The notes beneath the pieces are model-generated. The model searched no databases. It was not told the origin of the DNA and saw only the letters and a list, made by a program, of their open reading frames with translations. 64,000 nucleotides of DNA from Neogale vison (lineage: Eukaryota; Chordata; Mammalia; Carnivora; Mustelidae), in assembly GCF_020171115.1 (NCBI RefSeq), contig NC_058095.1:81458001-81522000 (forward strand), in the 5' to 3' direction. This document shows positions 55,040-64,000 of this stretch, one piece after another. Positions within the stretch are counted from its first letter, which is position 1; each line of letters begins with the position of its first letter. Both the position numbers and the translations under genes were made by a program.

Positions 55040-57243
55040 TCTGCACATTGACTTTGTATCCTGCCACGCTGCTGAATTGCTGTATGAGTTCTAGTAGTTT
55101 GGGGGTGGAGTCTTTTGGGGTTTCCATGTAAAGAATCATGTCATCTGCGAAGACAGAGAGTTTGACTTCTTCATTACCAATTTGGATACCTTTTATTTCT
55201 CTCTGTTGTCTGATCGCTGTTGCTAGGACTTCTAATACTATGTTGAACAAGAGTGGTGAAAGGGGGCATCCTTGTCTTGTTCCTGATCTCAATGGGAAGG
55301 CTGCAAGCTTTTTCCCATTGAGGAAGATATTTGCTGTGGGTCTTTCATAGATAGATTTGATGAGATTCAGGAATGTTCCCTCTATCCCTATACTTTGAAG
55401 CGTTTTAATCAGGAACGGATGTTGGATTTTGTCAAATGCTTTTTCTGCATCAATTGAGAGGACCATGTGGTTCTTCTCTCTTCTCATATTAATTTGTTGT
55501 ATCACATTGATTGATTTACGAATGTTGAACCATCCTTGTAGCCCAGGGATGAATCCCACCTGATCATGGTGGATAATCTTTTTAATGTGCTGTTGGATCC
55601 TGTTGGCTAGGATCTTGTTGAGAATCTTAGCATCCATATTCATCAGTGATATTGGTCTGAAATTCTCCTTTTTGGTATGGTCCTTGCCTGGTTTGGGCAT
55701 CAGGGTAATGCTGGCTTCATAGAAAGAGTCTGGAAGTTTTCCTTCAGCTTCAATTTTTTGAAACAGCTTCAGGAGAATAGGTGTTATTTCTTCTTGGAAG
55801 GTTTGGTAGAATTCCCCAGGGAATCCGTCAGGTCCTGGGCTCTTGTTTTTTGGGAGGTTTTTGATCACTGCTTCAAACTCGTTATTAGATATTCATCTAT
55901 TCAGGTTGTCAATTTCTTCCTGGTTCAATTTTGGTAGTTTATATTTTTCCAGGAATGCATCCATTTCATCTAGGTTGCTAAGCTTATTGGCATATAACTG
56001 TTCGTAATAACTTCTGATGATTGTTTCTACTTCCTTGGTGTTCGTTGTGATCTCTCCCTTTTCATTCATAATTTTATGAATTTGGGATTTCTCTCTTTTC
56101 TTTCGGATTTGTAGCCAGTGGCTTATCGATCTTATTGATTCTTTCAAAAAACCAGCTTCTAGTTTCAGTGATACGTTCTACTGTATCTCTGGTTTCTCCC
56201 TCATTGATCTCAGCTCTAATCTTGATGATTTCCCTTCTTATGTGTGGAGTTGGTTTGATTTGTTGTTGATCCTCCTGTTCTTTAAGGTGTAGAGACAGCT
56301 GGTGTGTTCTGGATTTTTCAATTTTTTTGAGCGACGCTTGGATGGCTATATATTTTCCCCTTAGGACCGCCTTTGCTGTATCCCATAGGTTTTGGACCGA
56401 AGTGTCTTCATTCTCATTGGTTTCCATGAATTGTTTCAGTTCTTCTTTGATCTCCTGGTTGATCCAAGCATTCTTAAGCAAGGTGGTCTTTAGCTTCCAG
56501 GTGTTTGAGTTCCTTCGGAACTTTTCCTTGTGATTGAGCTCCAGTTTCAAAGCATTGTGATCTGAGAATATGCAGGGAATAATCTCAGTCTTTTGGTATC
56601 GGCTGAGTCCTGATTTCTGACCCAGTATATTGTCTATTCTGGAGAAGGTTCCGTGTGCACTTGAGAAGAATGAGTATTCTGCTGTTTTAGGGTGGAATGT
56701 TCTGTATATATCTATGAGGTCCATCTGGTCCAATGTGTCATTCAATGCTCTTGTTTCTTTGTTGAGTTTCTGCTTCGATGATCTGTCTAATTCTGAAAGA
56801 GGCGTGTTAAGATCTCCTACGATTAGTGTATTCATATCAATATGACTCTTTATCTTGATTAACAGTTTTCTTAAGTAATTGGCTGCTCCCATATTGGGAG
56901 CATAGATATTTACAATTGTTAGATCATCTTGGTGGATAGTCCCTTTAAGGATTATGTAGTGTCCTTCTGTATCTCTGACTACTGTCTTTAGTTTGAAGTC
57001 TAATTTATCTGATATGAGAATCGCTACCCCAGCCTTCTTTTGAGTCCCATTGGCATGAAAGATGCTTCTCCACCCCTTCACTTTCAGTCTGCGTGTATCT
57101 TTAGGTTCAAAATGGGTCTCTTGTAGACAGCATATGGATGGGTCCTGTCGTTTTATCCAATCTGCAACCCTGTGCCGTTTTATGGGTGCATTTAGGCCAT
57201 TCACATTGAGAGTGATTATTGATAGATACGTTTTTATTGACAT
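55025..57243 (-). pseudogene. L1 M ORF2, endonuclease and RT part
   Basis: Minus strand, ATG at 57243. Open to about 56100 (endonuclease complete), frameshift near 56100-56120 (a small deletion in the codons for IQKKREK), then open 56147-55893, a stop near 55892 (TGA where relatives read CGA) and open from 55868 to the #3 insertion site. RT signatures GPDGFPGEFYQTF, SIDAEKAFDKIQHPF and FADDMILYME are present. It is close in sequence to #3. Confidence 0.92.
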
Positions 57244-57322
57244 CGAGTTACCTTTGAAGACTTTCTTTCTGTAGACTGTCTCTATATTTCTGTTCAATGT
57301 TATTCTTGAGATTTTTCCTCTT

Positions 57323-57940
57323 TTATAGAACCCCCCTTAATATTTCCTGCAGTATTGGCTTGGTGGTTGCATAGTCTTTTAAGCCTTGCCAGTCTTGGAA
57401 ACTCTTTATCTCTCCATCCATTTTGAGTGTCAGTCTTGCTGGATAAAGTATTCTTGGCTGCATGTTCTTCTCATTTAGTGCCCTGAATATATCTTGACAA
57501 CCTCTTCTGGCTTGCCAGGTCTCTGTGGACAGGTCTGACGTTATTCTGATGGGCTTCCCTCTGTAAGTAAGGAGTCTCTTTGCCCTGGCGGCTTTCAAGA
57601 GATTATACCTACAATTATAATTTCTCAATTTGACTATCAGGTGTCGTGATGTTTTTTTGGAGTGTATAATCTTGGGTGGAGACCGTTCAGCCTCTAGTAC
57701 ATGAACGCTGGTTTCATTCGCGAGATTCGGAAAATTTTTATGTAGGACTTGTTCCCAGATATCTTCTAGACTTCTTTCTTTCTCCTCCCCTTCAGGAATT
57801 CCAATAATTCTGACATTGGAATGCTTCACGGCATCATTTATTTCCCTGATTCTGCTTTCGTGGTATCTAAGCTGTTTGTTCCAGGCTTTCTCCTGATCCT
57901 TTCTCTCTATCTGTTTGTCTTCCAGATCACTAATTCTATC
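57323..57940 (-). pseudogene. L1 M ORF1, C-terminal two-thirds
   Basis: Minus strand, 5'-truncated at the codons for RISDLEDKQ and open for about 205 codons to LQEILRGVL. It includes NVRIIGIPEGEEKERS and STETWQARRGCQDIFRALNE. The truncation point is the 5' end of element M and abuts the TSD. Confidence 0.9.
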
Positions 57941-57957
57941 TTCACAGGACAATTTTT
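57941..57957. repeat. Right target-site duplication of L1 M
   Basis: TTCACAGGACAATTTTT, matching 45791-45807. The 5'UTR of E resumes here. Confidence 0.93.
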
Positions 57958-58781
57958 ATTGCTAATTCGATCCCACTATTCTGGCTCATTGTTTTTATAT
58001 ACTTAAATTTTTATTAATATATAGATAATTTTTTAACCTATTTACCATCACAGTGAGAGATGTCCAGTATATCAAATTCCATAATAACCTTCTAACCTGA
58101 ACTTTTTGATACATACACCTGTGTTTTCCTTTTGCATTTCTATTTTCTAAATTTCTTTTTTTTAATTTTAGTTTAGTTTAGTCTAGTTTATTCCTTTTTT
58201 AAATTTTTACTTTCTAATATTCATATAGAGTTAAATTTCATGGTAATCCCCTTTCCCCAATCAATGCCACCCCTATAGGTAAACCAATTCCTAATCCCCC
58301 CTTATCTTAGGAAAGTTGAGTCCTTTAACAAAGATATCAAGATACATCGAGAAGAATCAAAACAACCTTCCTCACCCACACTGTGAATTTACAACCACTA
58401 TCCCATCTTTTTCTTCCACCAGTATTTCTGTGTTTTTGTCCTTTTCCTGATAGTATATAAATCTTACACTCGGGGTTCTTTATGACAAGATTCTATGTTT
58501 ATTTGTGATTTTTTTCTCTTGTCATATACTTTTATCAGTCTTTTTGTCTGTGTCTGCTTGTATACTTCATAAATCTTACCTTGAGACCCATTTGGGCTGA
58601 ACCTTCTCTTTTATCTCACCTTTCATTCCTGTCTCTCTCCCTCTCTCTTTTTTTCTTTTCCTTTTCTTTTTCCTGTCAATTGAGTGGGGAACCCTGATTG
58701 CTCAGAAGCATTCGAGGGTGCACCTTGACTGCACCACAGTCAATACACCCAGCTATACCCGTACAGCCATCTCTCACCAAA

Positions 58782-59706
58782 ATGACTAGGAAGAGGAATG
58801 CCCAACAGAATAAAAATACAGAGGATGGAACTTCTGCAACAGAGCTAACGTCTATCAACATAGACAATATATCAGAAAGAGAATTCAGTCTAACAACTAT
58901 CCAAGCAATAGCTAGGTTGGAGAAAGCCATGGATGACCAAACGGAATTGATTAGGGCCGAACTGAAAACGACTGGAGATCATGTTTTCAATAGTAGGGAA
59001 GAGCTGAAAGCTACCAGGGATGAGCTTCACAATGCTCTCAATGAGTTCCGATATAATCTAAATTCTCCCAATGCTAGAGCAACTGAGACAGAAGATAGAA
59101 TTAGTGATCTGGAGGACAAACAGAGAGAAAGGATCAGGAGGAAGCCTGGAACAAACAGCTTAGAAGCCACGAAAACAGAATCAGGGAAATAAATGATGCC
59201 ATGAAATATTCCAACGTCAGAATTCTTGGAATCCCTGAAGGGGAGGAGAAAGAAAGAAGTCTAGAAGATATAGTGGAACAAGGTCTTCATGAAAATTTTC
59301 CAAATCTCCTGAATGGAACCAGTGTTCATGTACTAGAGGCCAAAAGGTTTCCCCCCAAGATTACAGATTCTCGAAAGTTCTCAAGACACCTAATAGTAAG
59401 AATGAAAAATTATAATTGTAGGCAGAACCTTTTGAAAGCAGCTAGGACAAAGACGATCCTTACGACAGAGGAAAGCCCATCAGAATAACGTCAGACATGT
59501 CCACAGGGACCTGGCAAGCCAGAAAGGGCTGGCAAGATATATTCAGGGCACTAAATGAGAAGAACATGCAGCCAAGAATACTTTATCCAGCAAGACTGAC
59601 ATTCAAAATGGATCGAGAGATAAAGAGTTTCCAAGACCAGCAAGGCTTAAAAAATTATGCAACCATCAAGCCGATACTGCAGGAAATATTAAGGGGGCTA
59701 CTTTAA
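58782..59706 (+). pseudogene. L1 E ORF1 (frameshifted)
   Basis: ATG at 58782 (MTRKRNAQQNKNTEDG). The coiled coil is open to about 59140; a frameshift near 59142 (REREGSG region) and another near 59470 break it. The RNA-recognition core NVRILGIPEGEEKE and the C-terminal STGTWQARKGWQDIFRALNE are clear. It ends LQEILRGLL. Confidence 0.9.
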
Positions 59707-59784
59707 AGGAGAAAAAAGCCCAAGAATAGCATTGAACAGAAATATAGAAACAATCTTCAGAAAGAAGGACTTCAAAGTAACACG

Positions 59785-60587
59785 ATGTCAACAAAAATAA
59801 ATCTATCAATAATCACCCTAAATGAGAATGGCCTAAATGCGCCCATGAAACGGCACAGGGTTGCAGACTGGATAAAACGACAGGACCCATCCATATGTTG
59901 TCTACAAGAGACCATTTTGAACCTAAAGATACACCCAGACTGAAAGTGAAGGGATGAAGAAGCATCTTTCATGCCAATGGGCCTCAAAAGAAGGCTGGGG
60001 TGGCAATTCTCCTATCAGACAAATTAGATTTTAAACTAAAGACTGTAGTCAGAGATCCAGAAGGACACTACATCATTCTTAAAGGGACTATCCACCAAGA
60101 TGATCTAACAATTGTAAATAACTATGCCCCCAATATTGGAGCAGCCAATTACATAAGAAAACTGTTAATCAAGATAATCTTTATCTTTTAATCAAGATAA
60201 AGAGTCATATTGATATGAATACCCTAATCGTTGGAGATCTCAACATGCCTCTCTCAAAAATGGACGGATCATTGAAGCAGAAAATCAATAAAGAAACAGG
60301 AACATTGACACATTGGACCAGATGGACCTCATAGATATATACAGAACATTCCACCATAAAACAACAGAATGCTCATTCTTCTCAAGTGCACACGGAACCT
60401 TCTCCAGAATAGACCACATCCTGGGTCACAAATCAGGACTCAACCAATACCAAAAGACTGAGATTATTCCCTGCACATTCTCAGATCCCAGTGCTTTGAA
60501 ACAGGAGCTCAATCACAAGGAAAAGTTCTGAAGAAACCGAACACCTGGAAACTAAAGATGACCTTGCTTAAGAATGCGTAGATCATT
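59785..60587 (+). pseudogene. L1 E ORF2, endonuclease part (broken)
   Basis: Starts at the ATG at 59785 (MSTKINLSIITLNENGLN). Frameshifted near 59915 and 59958, with an insertion near 60175-60195 and a small deletion near 60305. FSSAHGTFSRIDHILGHKSG and IPCTFSDPSALKQEL (catalytic His of the SDH motif replaced by Pro) are visible. It stops at the F insertion. Confidence 0.88.
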
Positions 60588-62793
60588 GTCTTGATCCTGA
60601 TCTCAATGGGAAGGCTGCAAGCTTTTTCCCATTGAGGATGATATTTGCTGTGGGTCTTTCATAGATAGATTTGATGAGCTTCAGGAACAAGACAAGGATG
60701 CCCACTTTCACCACTCTTGTTCAACATAGTATTAGAAGTCCTAGCAACAGCAATCAGACACAGAGAGAAATAAAAGGTATCCAAATTGGTAATGAAGAAG
60801 TCAAACTCTCTCTCTTCGCAGATGACATGATTCTTTATATGGAAAACCCAAAAGACTCCACCCCCAAACTACTAGAACTCATACAGCAATTCAGCAGCGT
60901 GGCAGGATACAAAGTCAATGTGCAGAAATCAGTGGCTTTCTTATACACTAACAATAAAAATACAGAAAGGGAAATTAGAGAATCGATTCCATTTACTATA
61001 GCACCAAGAACCATAAGATACCTGGGAATAAACCTAACTAAAGAGGTAAAGGATCTATACTTGAGGAACTATAGAACACTCATGAAAGAAATTGAAGAAG
61101 ACACAAAAAGATGGAAGACCATTCCATGCTCTTGGATCGGAAGAATAAACATTGTCAAAATGTCTATACTGCCTAGAGCAATCTATACTTTTAATGCCAT
61201 TCCGAACAAAATTCCACCGGCATTCTTCAAAGAGCTGGAGCAAATAATCCTAAAATTTGTATGGAATCAGAAGAGACCCCGAATCGCTAAGGAAATGTTG
61301 GAAAACAAAAATAAAGCTGGCGGCATCACCTTACCTGATTTCAAGCTTTATTACAAAGCTGTGATCACCAAGACAACATGGTACTGGCATAAAAACAGAC
61401 ACATAGACCAGTGGAACAGAGTAGAGAGCCCTGATATGGACCCTCAACACTATGGTCAATTAATCTTCGACAAAACAGGAAAAAATATACAGTGGAAAAA
61501 AGACAGTCTCTTCAATAAATGGTGCTGGGAAAACTGGACAGCTATATGTAGAAGAATGAAACTCGACCATTCTCTTACACCGTACACAAAGATCAACTCT
61601 AAATGGATAAAAGACCTCAACGTGAGACAGGAATCCATCAGAATCTTAGAGGAGAACATAGGCAGTAATCTCTTTGATATCAGCCACAGCAACTTCTTTC
61701 AAGATATGTCTCCAAAGGCAAAGGAAACAAAAGCGAAAATAAACTTTTGGGACTTCGTCAAAATCAAAAGCTTCTGCACAGCAAAGGAAACAGTCAAAAA
61801 AACAAAGAGGCAACCCACGGAATGGGAGAAGATATTTGCAAATGACAGTACAGACAAAAGGTTGATATCCAGGATCTATAATGAACTCCTCAAACTCAAC
61901 CCACACGAAACAGACAAACACATCAAAAAATGGGCAGAAGATATGAACAGACACTTCTCCAATCAAGACATACAAATGGCTATCAGACACATGAAAAAAT
62001 GCTCATCATCATTAGCCCTCAGGGAGATTCAAATCAAAACCACATTGAGATATCACCTTACACCAGTTAGAATGGCCAAAATTAACAAAACAGGAAACAA
62101 CATGTGTTGGAGAGGATGTGGAGAAAGGGGAACCCTCTTCCACTGTTGGTGGGAATGCAAGTTGGTGCAGCCTTTTGGAGAATAGTGTGGAGATTCCTCA
62201 AGAAATTAAAAATAGAGCTTCCCTACGACCCTGCAATTACACTCCTGGGTATTTACCCCAAAGATACAGATGTCGTGAAACGAAGGGCCATCTGTACCCC
62301 AATGTTTATAGCAGCAATGGCCACAGTCGCCAAACTATGGAAAGAACCAAGATGCCCTTCAACGGATAAATGGATAAGGAAGATGTGGTCCATATACACT
62401 ATGGAGTATTATGCCTCCATCAGAAAGGACGAATATCAAACTTTTGTAGCAACATGGACGGGACTGGAAGAGATTATGCTGAGTGAAATAAGTCAAGCAG
62501 AGAGAGTCAATTATCAAATGGTTTCACTCATTTGTGGAGCATAACCAATAGCATGGAGGACAAGGGGCGTTAGAGAGGAGTAGGGAATTTGGGTAAATTG
62601 GAAGGGGAGGTGAACCATGAGAGACTATGGACTCTGAAAAACAGTCTGAGGGGTTTGAAGTGGCGGGGGGGGTGGGAGGTTGGGGTACCAGGTGGTGGGT
62701 ATTATAGAGGGCACAGCTTGCATGGAGCACTGGGTGTGGTGAAAAAATAATGAATACTGTTTTTCTGAAAATAAATAAATTGGGAGAAAAAAA
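60588..62793 (+). mobile_element. L1 'F' with 5' inversion (twin-priming type)
   Basis: 60588-60681 is an inverted (minus-sense) copy of the ORF2 stretch encoding KSIYERPTANIILNGKKL. From 60682 the plus-sense ORF2 continues with GGAACAAGACAAGGATGCCC to the 3'UTR and poly(A) at about 62793. At the inner junction both parts share TCAGGAA. The plus-sense ORF2 is open for about 490 codons and almost identical to #3, much younger-looking than the flanking E, so it is a separate insertion. The right TSD should lie beyond the nested tails of G and H. Confidence 0.85.
60682..62544 (+). pseudogene. L1 F ORF2, C-terminal half
   Basis: Open from the RT region (LSLFADDMILYMENPKD) to about 62180, where one base is missing (GCAGCCTTTTGGAG instead of GCAGCCTCTTTGGAG type), then open in the next frame to the stop at 62542-62544. 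The catalytic FADDM motif and the Cys motif CWRGCGERGTLFHCWWEC are present. The endonuclease domain is absent by 5' truncation. Confidence 0.9.
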
Positions 62794-63549
62794 AAAAACC
62801 ACATTGAGATATCACCTTACACCAGTTAGAATGGCCAAAATTAACAAAACAGGAAACAACATGTGTTGGAGAGGATGTGGAGAAAGGGGAACACTCTTCC
62901 ACTGTTGGTGGGAATGCAAGTTGGTGCAGCCTCTTTGGAGAGCAGTGTGGAGATTCCTCAAGAAATTAAAAATAGAGCTTCCCTACGACCCTGCAATTGC
63001 ACTCCTGGGTATTTACCCCAAAGATACAGATGTCGTGAAAAGAAGGGCCATCTGTACCCCAATGTTTATAGCAGCAATGGCCACAGTCGCCAAACTATGG
63101 AAAGAACCAAGATGCCCTTCAACGGATGAATGGATAAGGAAGATGTGGTCCATATACACTATGGAGTATTATGCCTCCATCAGAAAGGACGAATATCCAA
63201 CTTTTGTAGCAACATGGACGGGACTGGAAGAGATTATGCTGAGTGAAATCAGTCAAGCAGAGAGAGTCAATTATCATATGGTTTCACTCATTTGTGGAGC
63301 ATAACCAATAGCATGGAGGACAAGGGGCGTTAGAGAGTAGTAGGGAATTTGGGTAAATTGGAAGGGGAGGTGAACCATGAGAGACTATGGACTCTGAAAA
63401 ACAGTCTGAGGGGTCTGAAGTGGCGGGGGGGTGGGAGGTTGGGGTACCAGGTGGTGGGTATTATAGAGGGCACAGCTTGCATGGAGCACTGGGTGTGGTG
63501 AAAAAATAATGAATACTGTTTTTCTGAAAATAAATAAATTGGGAAAAAA
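62794..63549 (+). mobile_element. L1 'G': 5'-truncated L1 in the tail of F
   Basis: Directly after the A-run of F, the ORF2 C-terminal sequence restarts at (AAAA)CCACATTGAGATATCACC and runs to the ORF2 stop at 63304, 3'UTR and poly(A) at about 63549. The truncation point lies at an A-rich spot of ORF2 (ATTAAAACCACATTG in intact copies), as if annealed to the poly(A) target. The ORF2 part is open for 168 codons and includes CWRGCGERGTLFHCWWEC. Confidence 0.9.
62800..63304 (+). pseudogene. L1 G ORF2 C-terminal fragment
   Basis: 168 codons without a start of their own, from TTLRYHLTPVRMAKINKTGN to SLICGA. It has the Cys-rich domain only, no catalytic domain. Confidence 0.88.
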
Positions 63550-64000
63550 AAATAGAGCTTCCCTATGACCCTGCAATTGCGCTCCTGGGTATTTACCCCA
63601 AAGATACAGATGTCGTGAAAAGAAGGGCCATCTGTACCCCAATGTTTATAGCAGCAATGGCCACAGTCGCCAAACTATGGAAAGAACCAAGATGCCCTTC
63701 AATGGATGAATGGATAAGGAAGATGTGGTCCATATACACTATGGAGTATTATGCCTCCATCAGAAAGGACGAATATCCAACTTTTGTAGCAACATGGACG
63801 GGACTGGAAGAGATTATGCTGAGTGAAATAAGTCAAGCAGAGAGAGTCAATTATCATATGGTTTCACTCTTTTGTGGAGCATAACCAATAGCATGGAGGA
63901 CAAGGGGCGTTAGAGAGGAGTAGGGAATTTGGGTAAATTGGAAGGGGAGGTGAACCATGAGAGACTATGGACTCTGAAAAACAGTCTGAGGGGTTTGAAG
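63550..64000 (+). mobile_element. L1 'H': 5'-truncated L1 in the tail of G
   Basis: After G's A-run the sequence restarts once more within ORF2, at (AAAAA)TAGAGCTTCCCTATGACC (ELPYDPAIALL), and runs to the stop at 63882-63884, then the 3'UTR, which leaves the window at 64000. Again the truncation point is an A-run of ORF2 (TTAAAAATAGAGC in intact copies). The 3' end and tail are outside the window. Confidence 0.9.

Larger units (their letters stand above)
45808..57940 (-). mobile_element. Minus-strand L1 'M', chimeric, split by L1 #3
   Basis: Bounded by the TSD at 45791/57941, M starts (minus sense) inside ORF1 at 57940, continues through ORF1 (to 57323) and ORF2 (57243 to 55025), is split by #3, and continues in ORF2 from 48860 to 47575. 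There, at the sequence for KLKI, it jumps into a second ORF1 copy (47574-46781) and ORF2 endonuclease region (46701-45856). This then jumps to the last ~45 bp of an L1 3' end plus poly(T) (45852-45808). The simplest reading is two same-strand L1s, one within the other, followed by a deletion. Confidence 0.88.
57958..60587 (+). mobile_element. L1 'E', part 2: 5'UTR end, ORF1, ORF2 start
   Basis: The 5'UTR continues in plus orientation (inner, T-rich part), including the acceptor-like TGATTGCTCAG at 58695-58705 followed by AAGCATTCGAGGG. ORF1 runs 58782-59706 and ORF2 from 59785 to about 60587, where the inverted segment of F begins. Moderately diverged from #3, with frameshifts in both ORFs. 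A 12-bp direct duplication (TAATCAAGATAA) with an added ATCTTTATCTTT-like piece at 60170-60200 disrupts ORF2. Confidence 0.9.

Noticed and set aside
54798..55868. 356-codon minus-strand frame ending in LFFRVHSLSWF-type sequence
   Set aside because: It reads from ORF2 of M through the poly(A)/TSD junction into the antisense of #3's 3'UTR; it is an accidental fusion frame across an insertion boundary.
60671..62185. Long open frame of 504 codons that could look like a novel gene
   Set aside because: It is the RT and C-terminal part of L1 ORF2 in the 5'-inverted element F; its first codons come from the inverted junction.

Overview
This window is mammalian nuclear DNA made almost entirely of LINE-1 (L1) retrotransposons stacked inside one another. 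L1 ORF1 and ORF2 protein signatures occur on both strands throughout. Two copies of a tRNA-Lys-type carnivore SINE (CAN-SINE), plus one degenerate copy, point to Carnivora. The CT-rich SINE tail, which resembles mustelid copies as I remember them, suggests a caniform close to Mustelidae. No intact host gene was found. The only host-gene trace is a minus-strand RALGDS-like fragment near 33.3-37.2 kb.

Layout. (1) 1-5.2 kb: two minus-strand L1 5' regions, one with ORF1 running off the left edge, separated by a plus-strand L1 3' end, then AT-rich sequence and a TG/TA microsatellite. (2) 5.2-30.9 kb: nested cluster 1. An old plus-strand L1 ('I') is split by a full-length L1 of its own family ('#1', 6838-13695), by a 69-bp L1 3' end, by a SINE, and by a full-length minus-strand L1 ('D', 17521-30893). 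D is itself split by a full-length plus-strand L1 ('#2', 20503-26657). (3) 30.9-39.4 kb: the only largely non-L1 stretch, with a CA repeat, one or two L1 3' ends, the RALGDS-like fragment and an old SINE. (4) 39.4-44.45 kb: an old 5'-truncated L1 ('J') split by a minus-strand L1 3' fragment and a young-looking SINE. (5) 44.6-64 kb: nested cluster 2. A plus-strand L1 ('E') is split by a minus-strand L1 ('M', 45808-57940), which is split by a full-length, almost intact L1 ('#3', 48861-55023). E is then broken by a 5'-inverted L1 ('F'), and two further L1 3' ends ('G', 'H') sit in successive poly(A) tails up to the right edge.

Perfect or near-perfect target-site duplications (TSDs) found by eye fix the order of insertion. 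The window holds two L1 families with unrelated 5'UTRs: #1 and I on one side; A, B, D, E, #2 and #3 on the other. In the second family the long-5'UTR copies A, D and E carry a roughly 1.05-kb segment with GT...AG ends and a pyrimidine-rich 3' side. Copies #2 and #3 lack exactly this segment, as expected if a spliced L1 RNA was reverse transcribed and that shortened form then spread. Element #3 has an intact ORF1 and an ORF2 broken by a single missing G. Element #1 has an ORF2 broken only by one nonsense codon, but a damaged ORF1.

Limits: element ends without a stated TSD are good to about 5-20 bp. Family names, divergence and age are inferred by eye, not from alignments.
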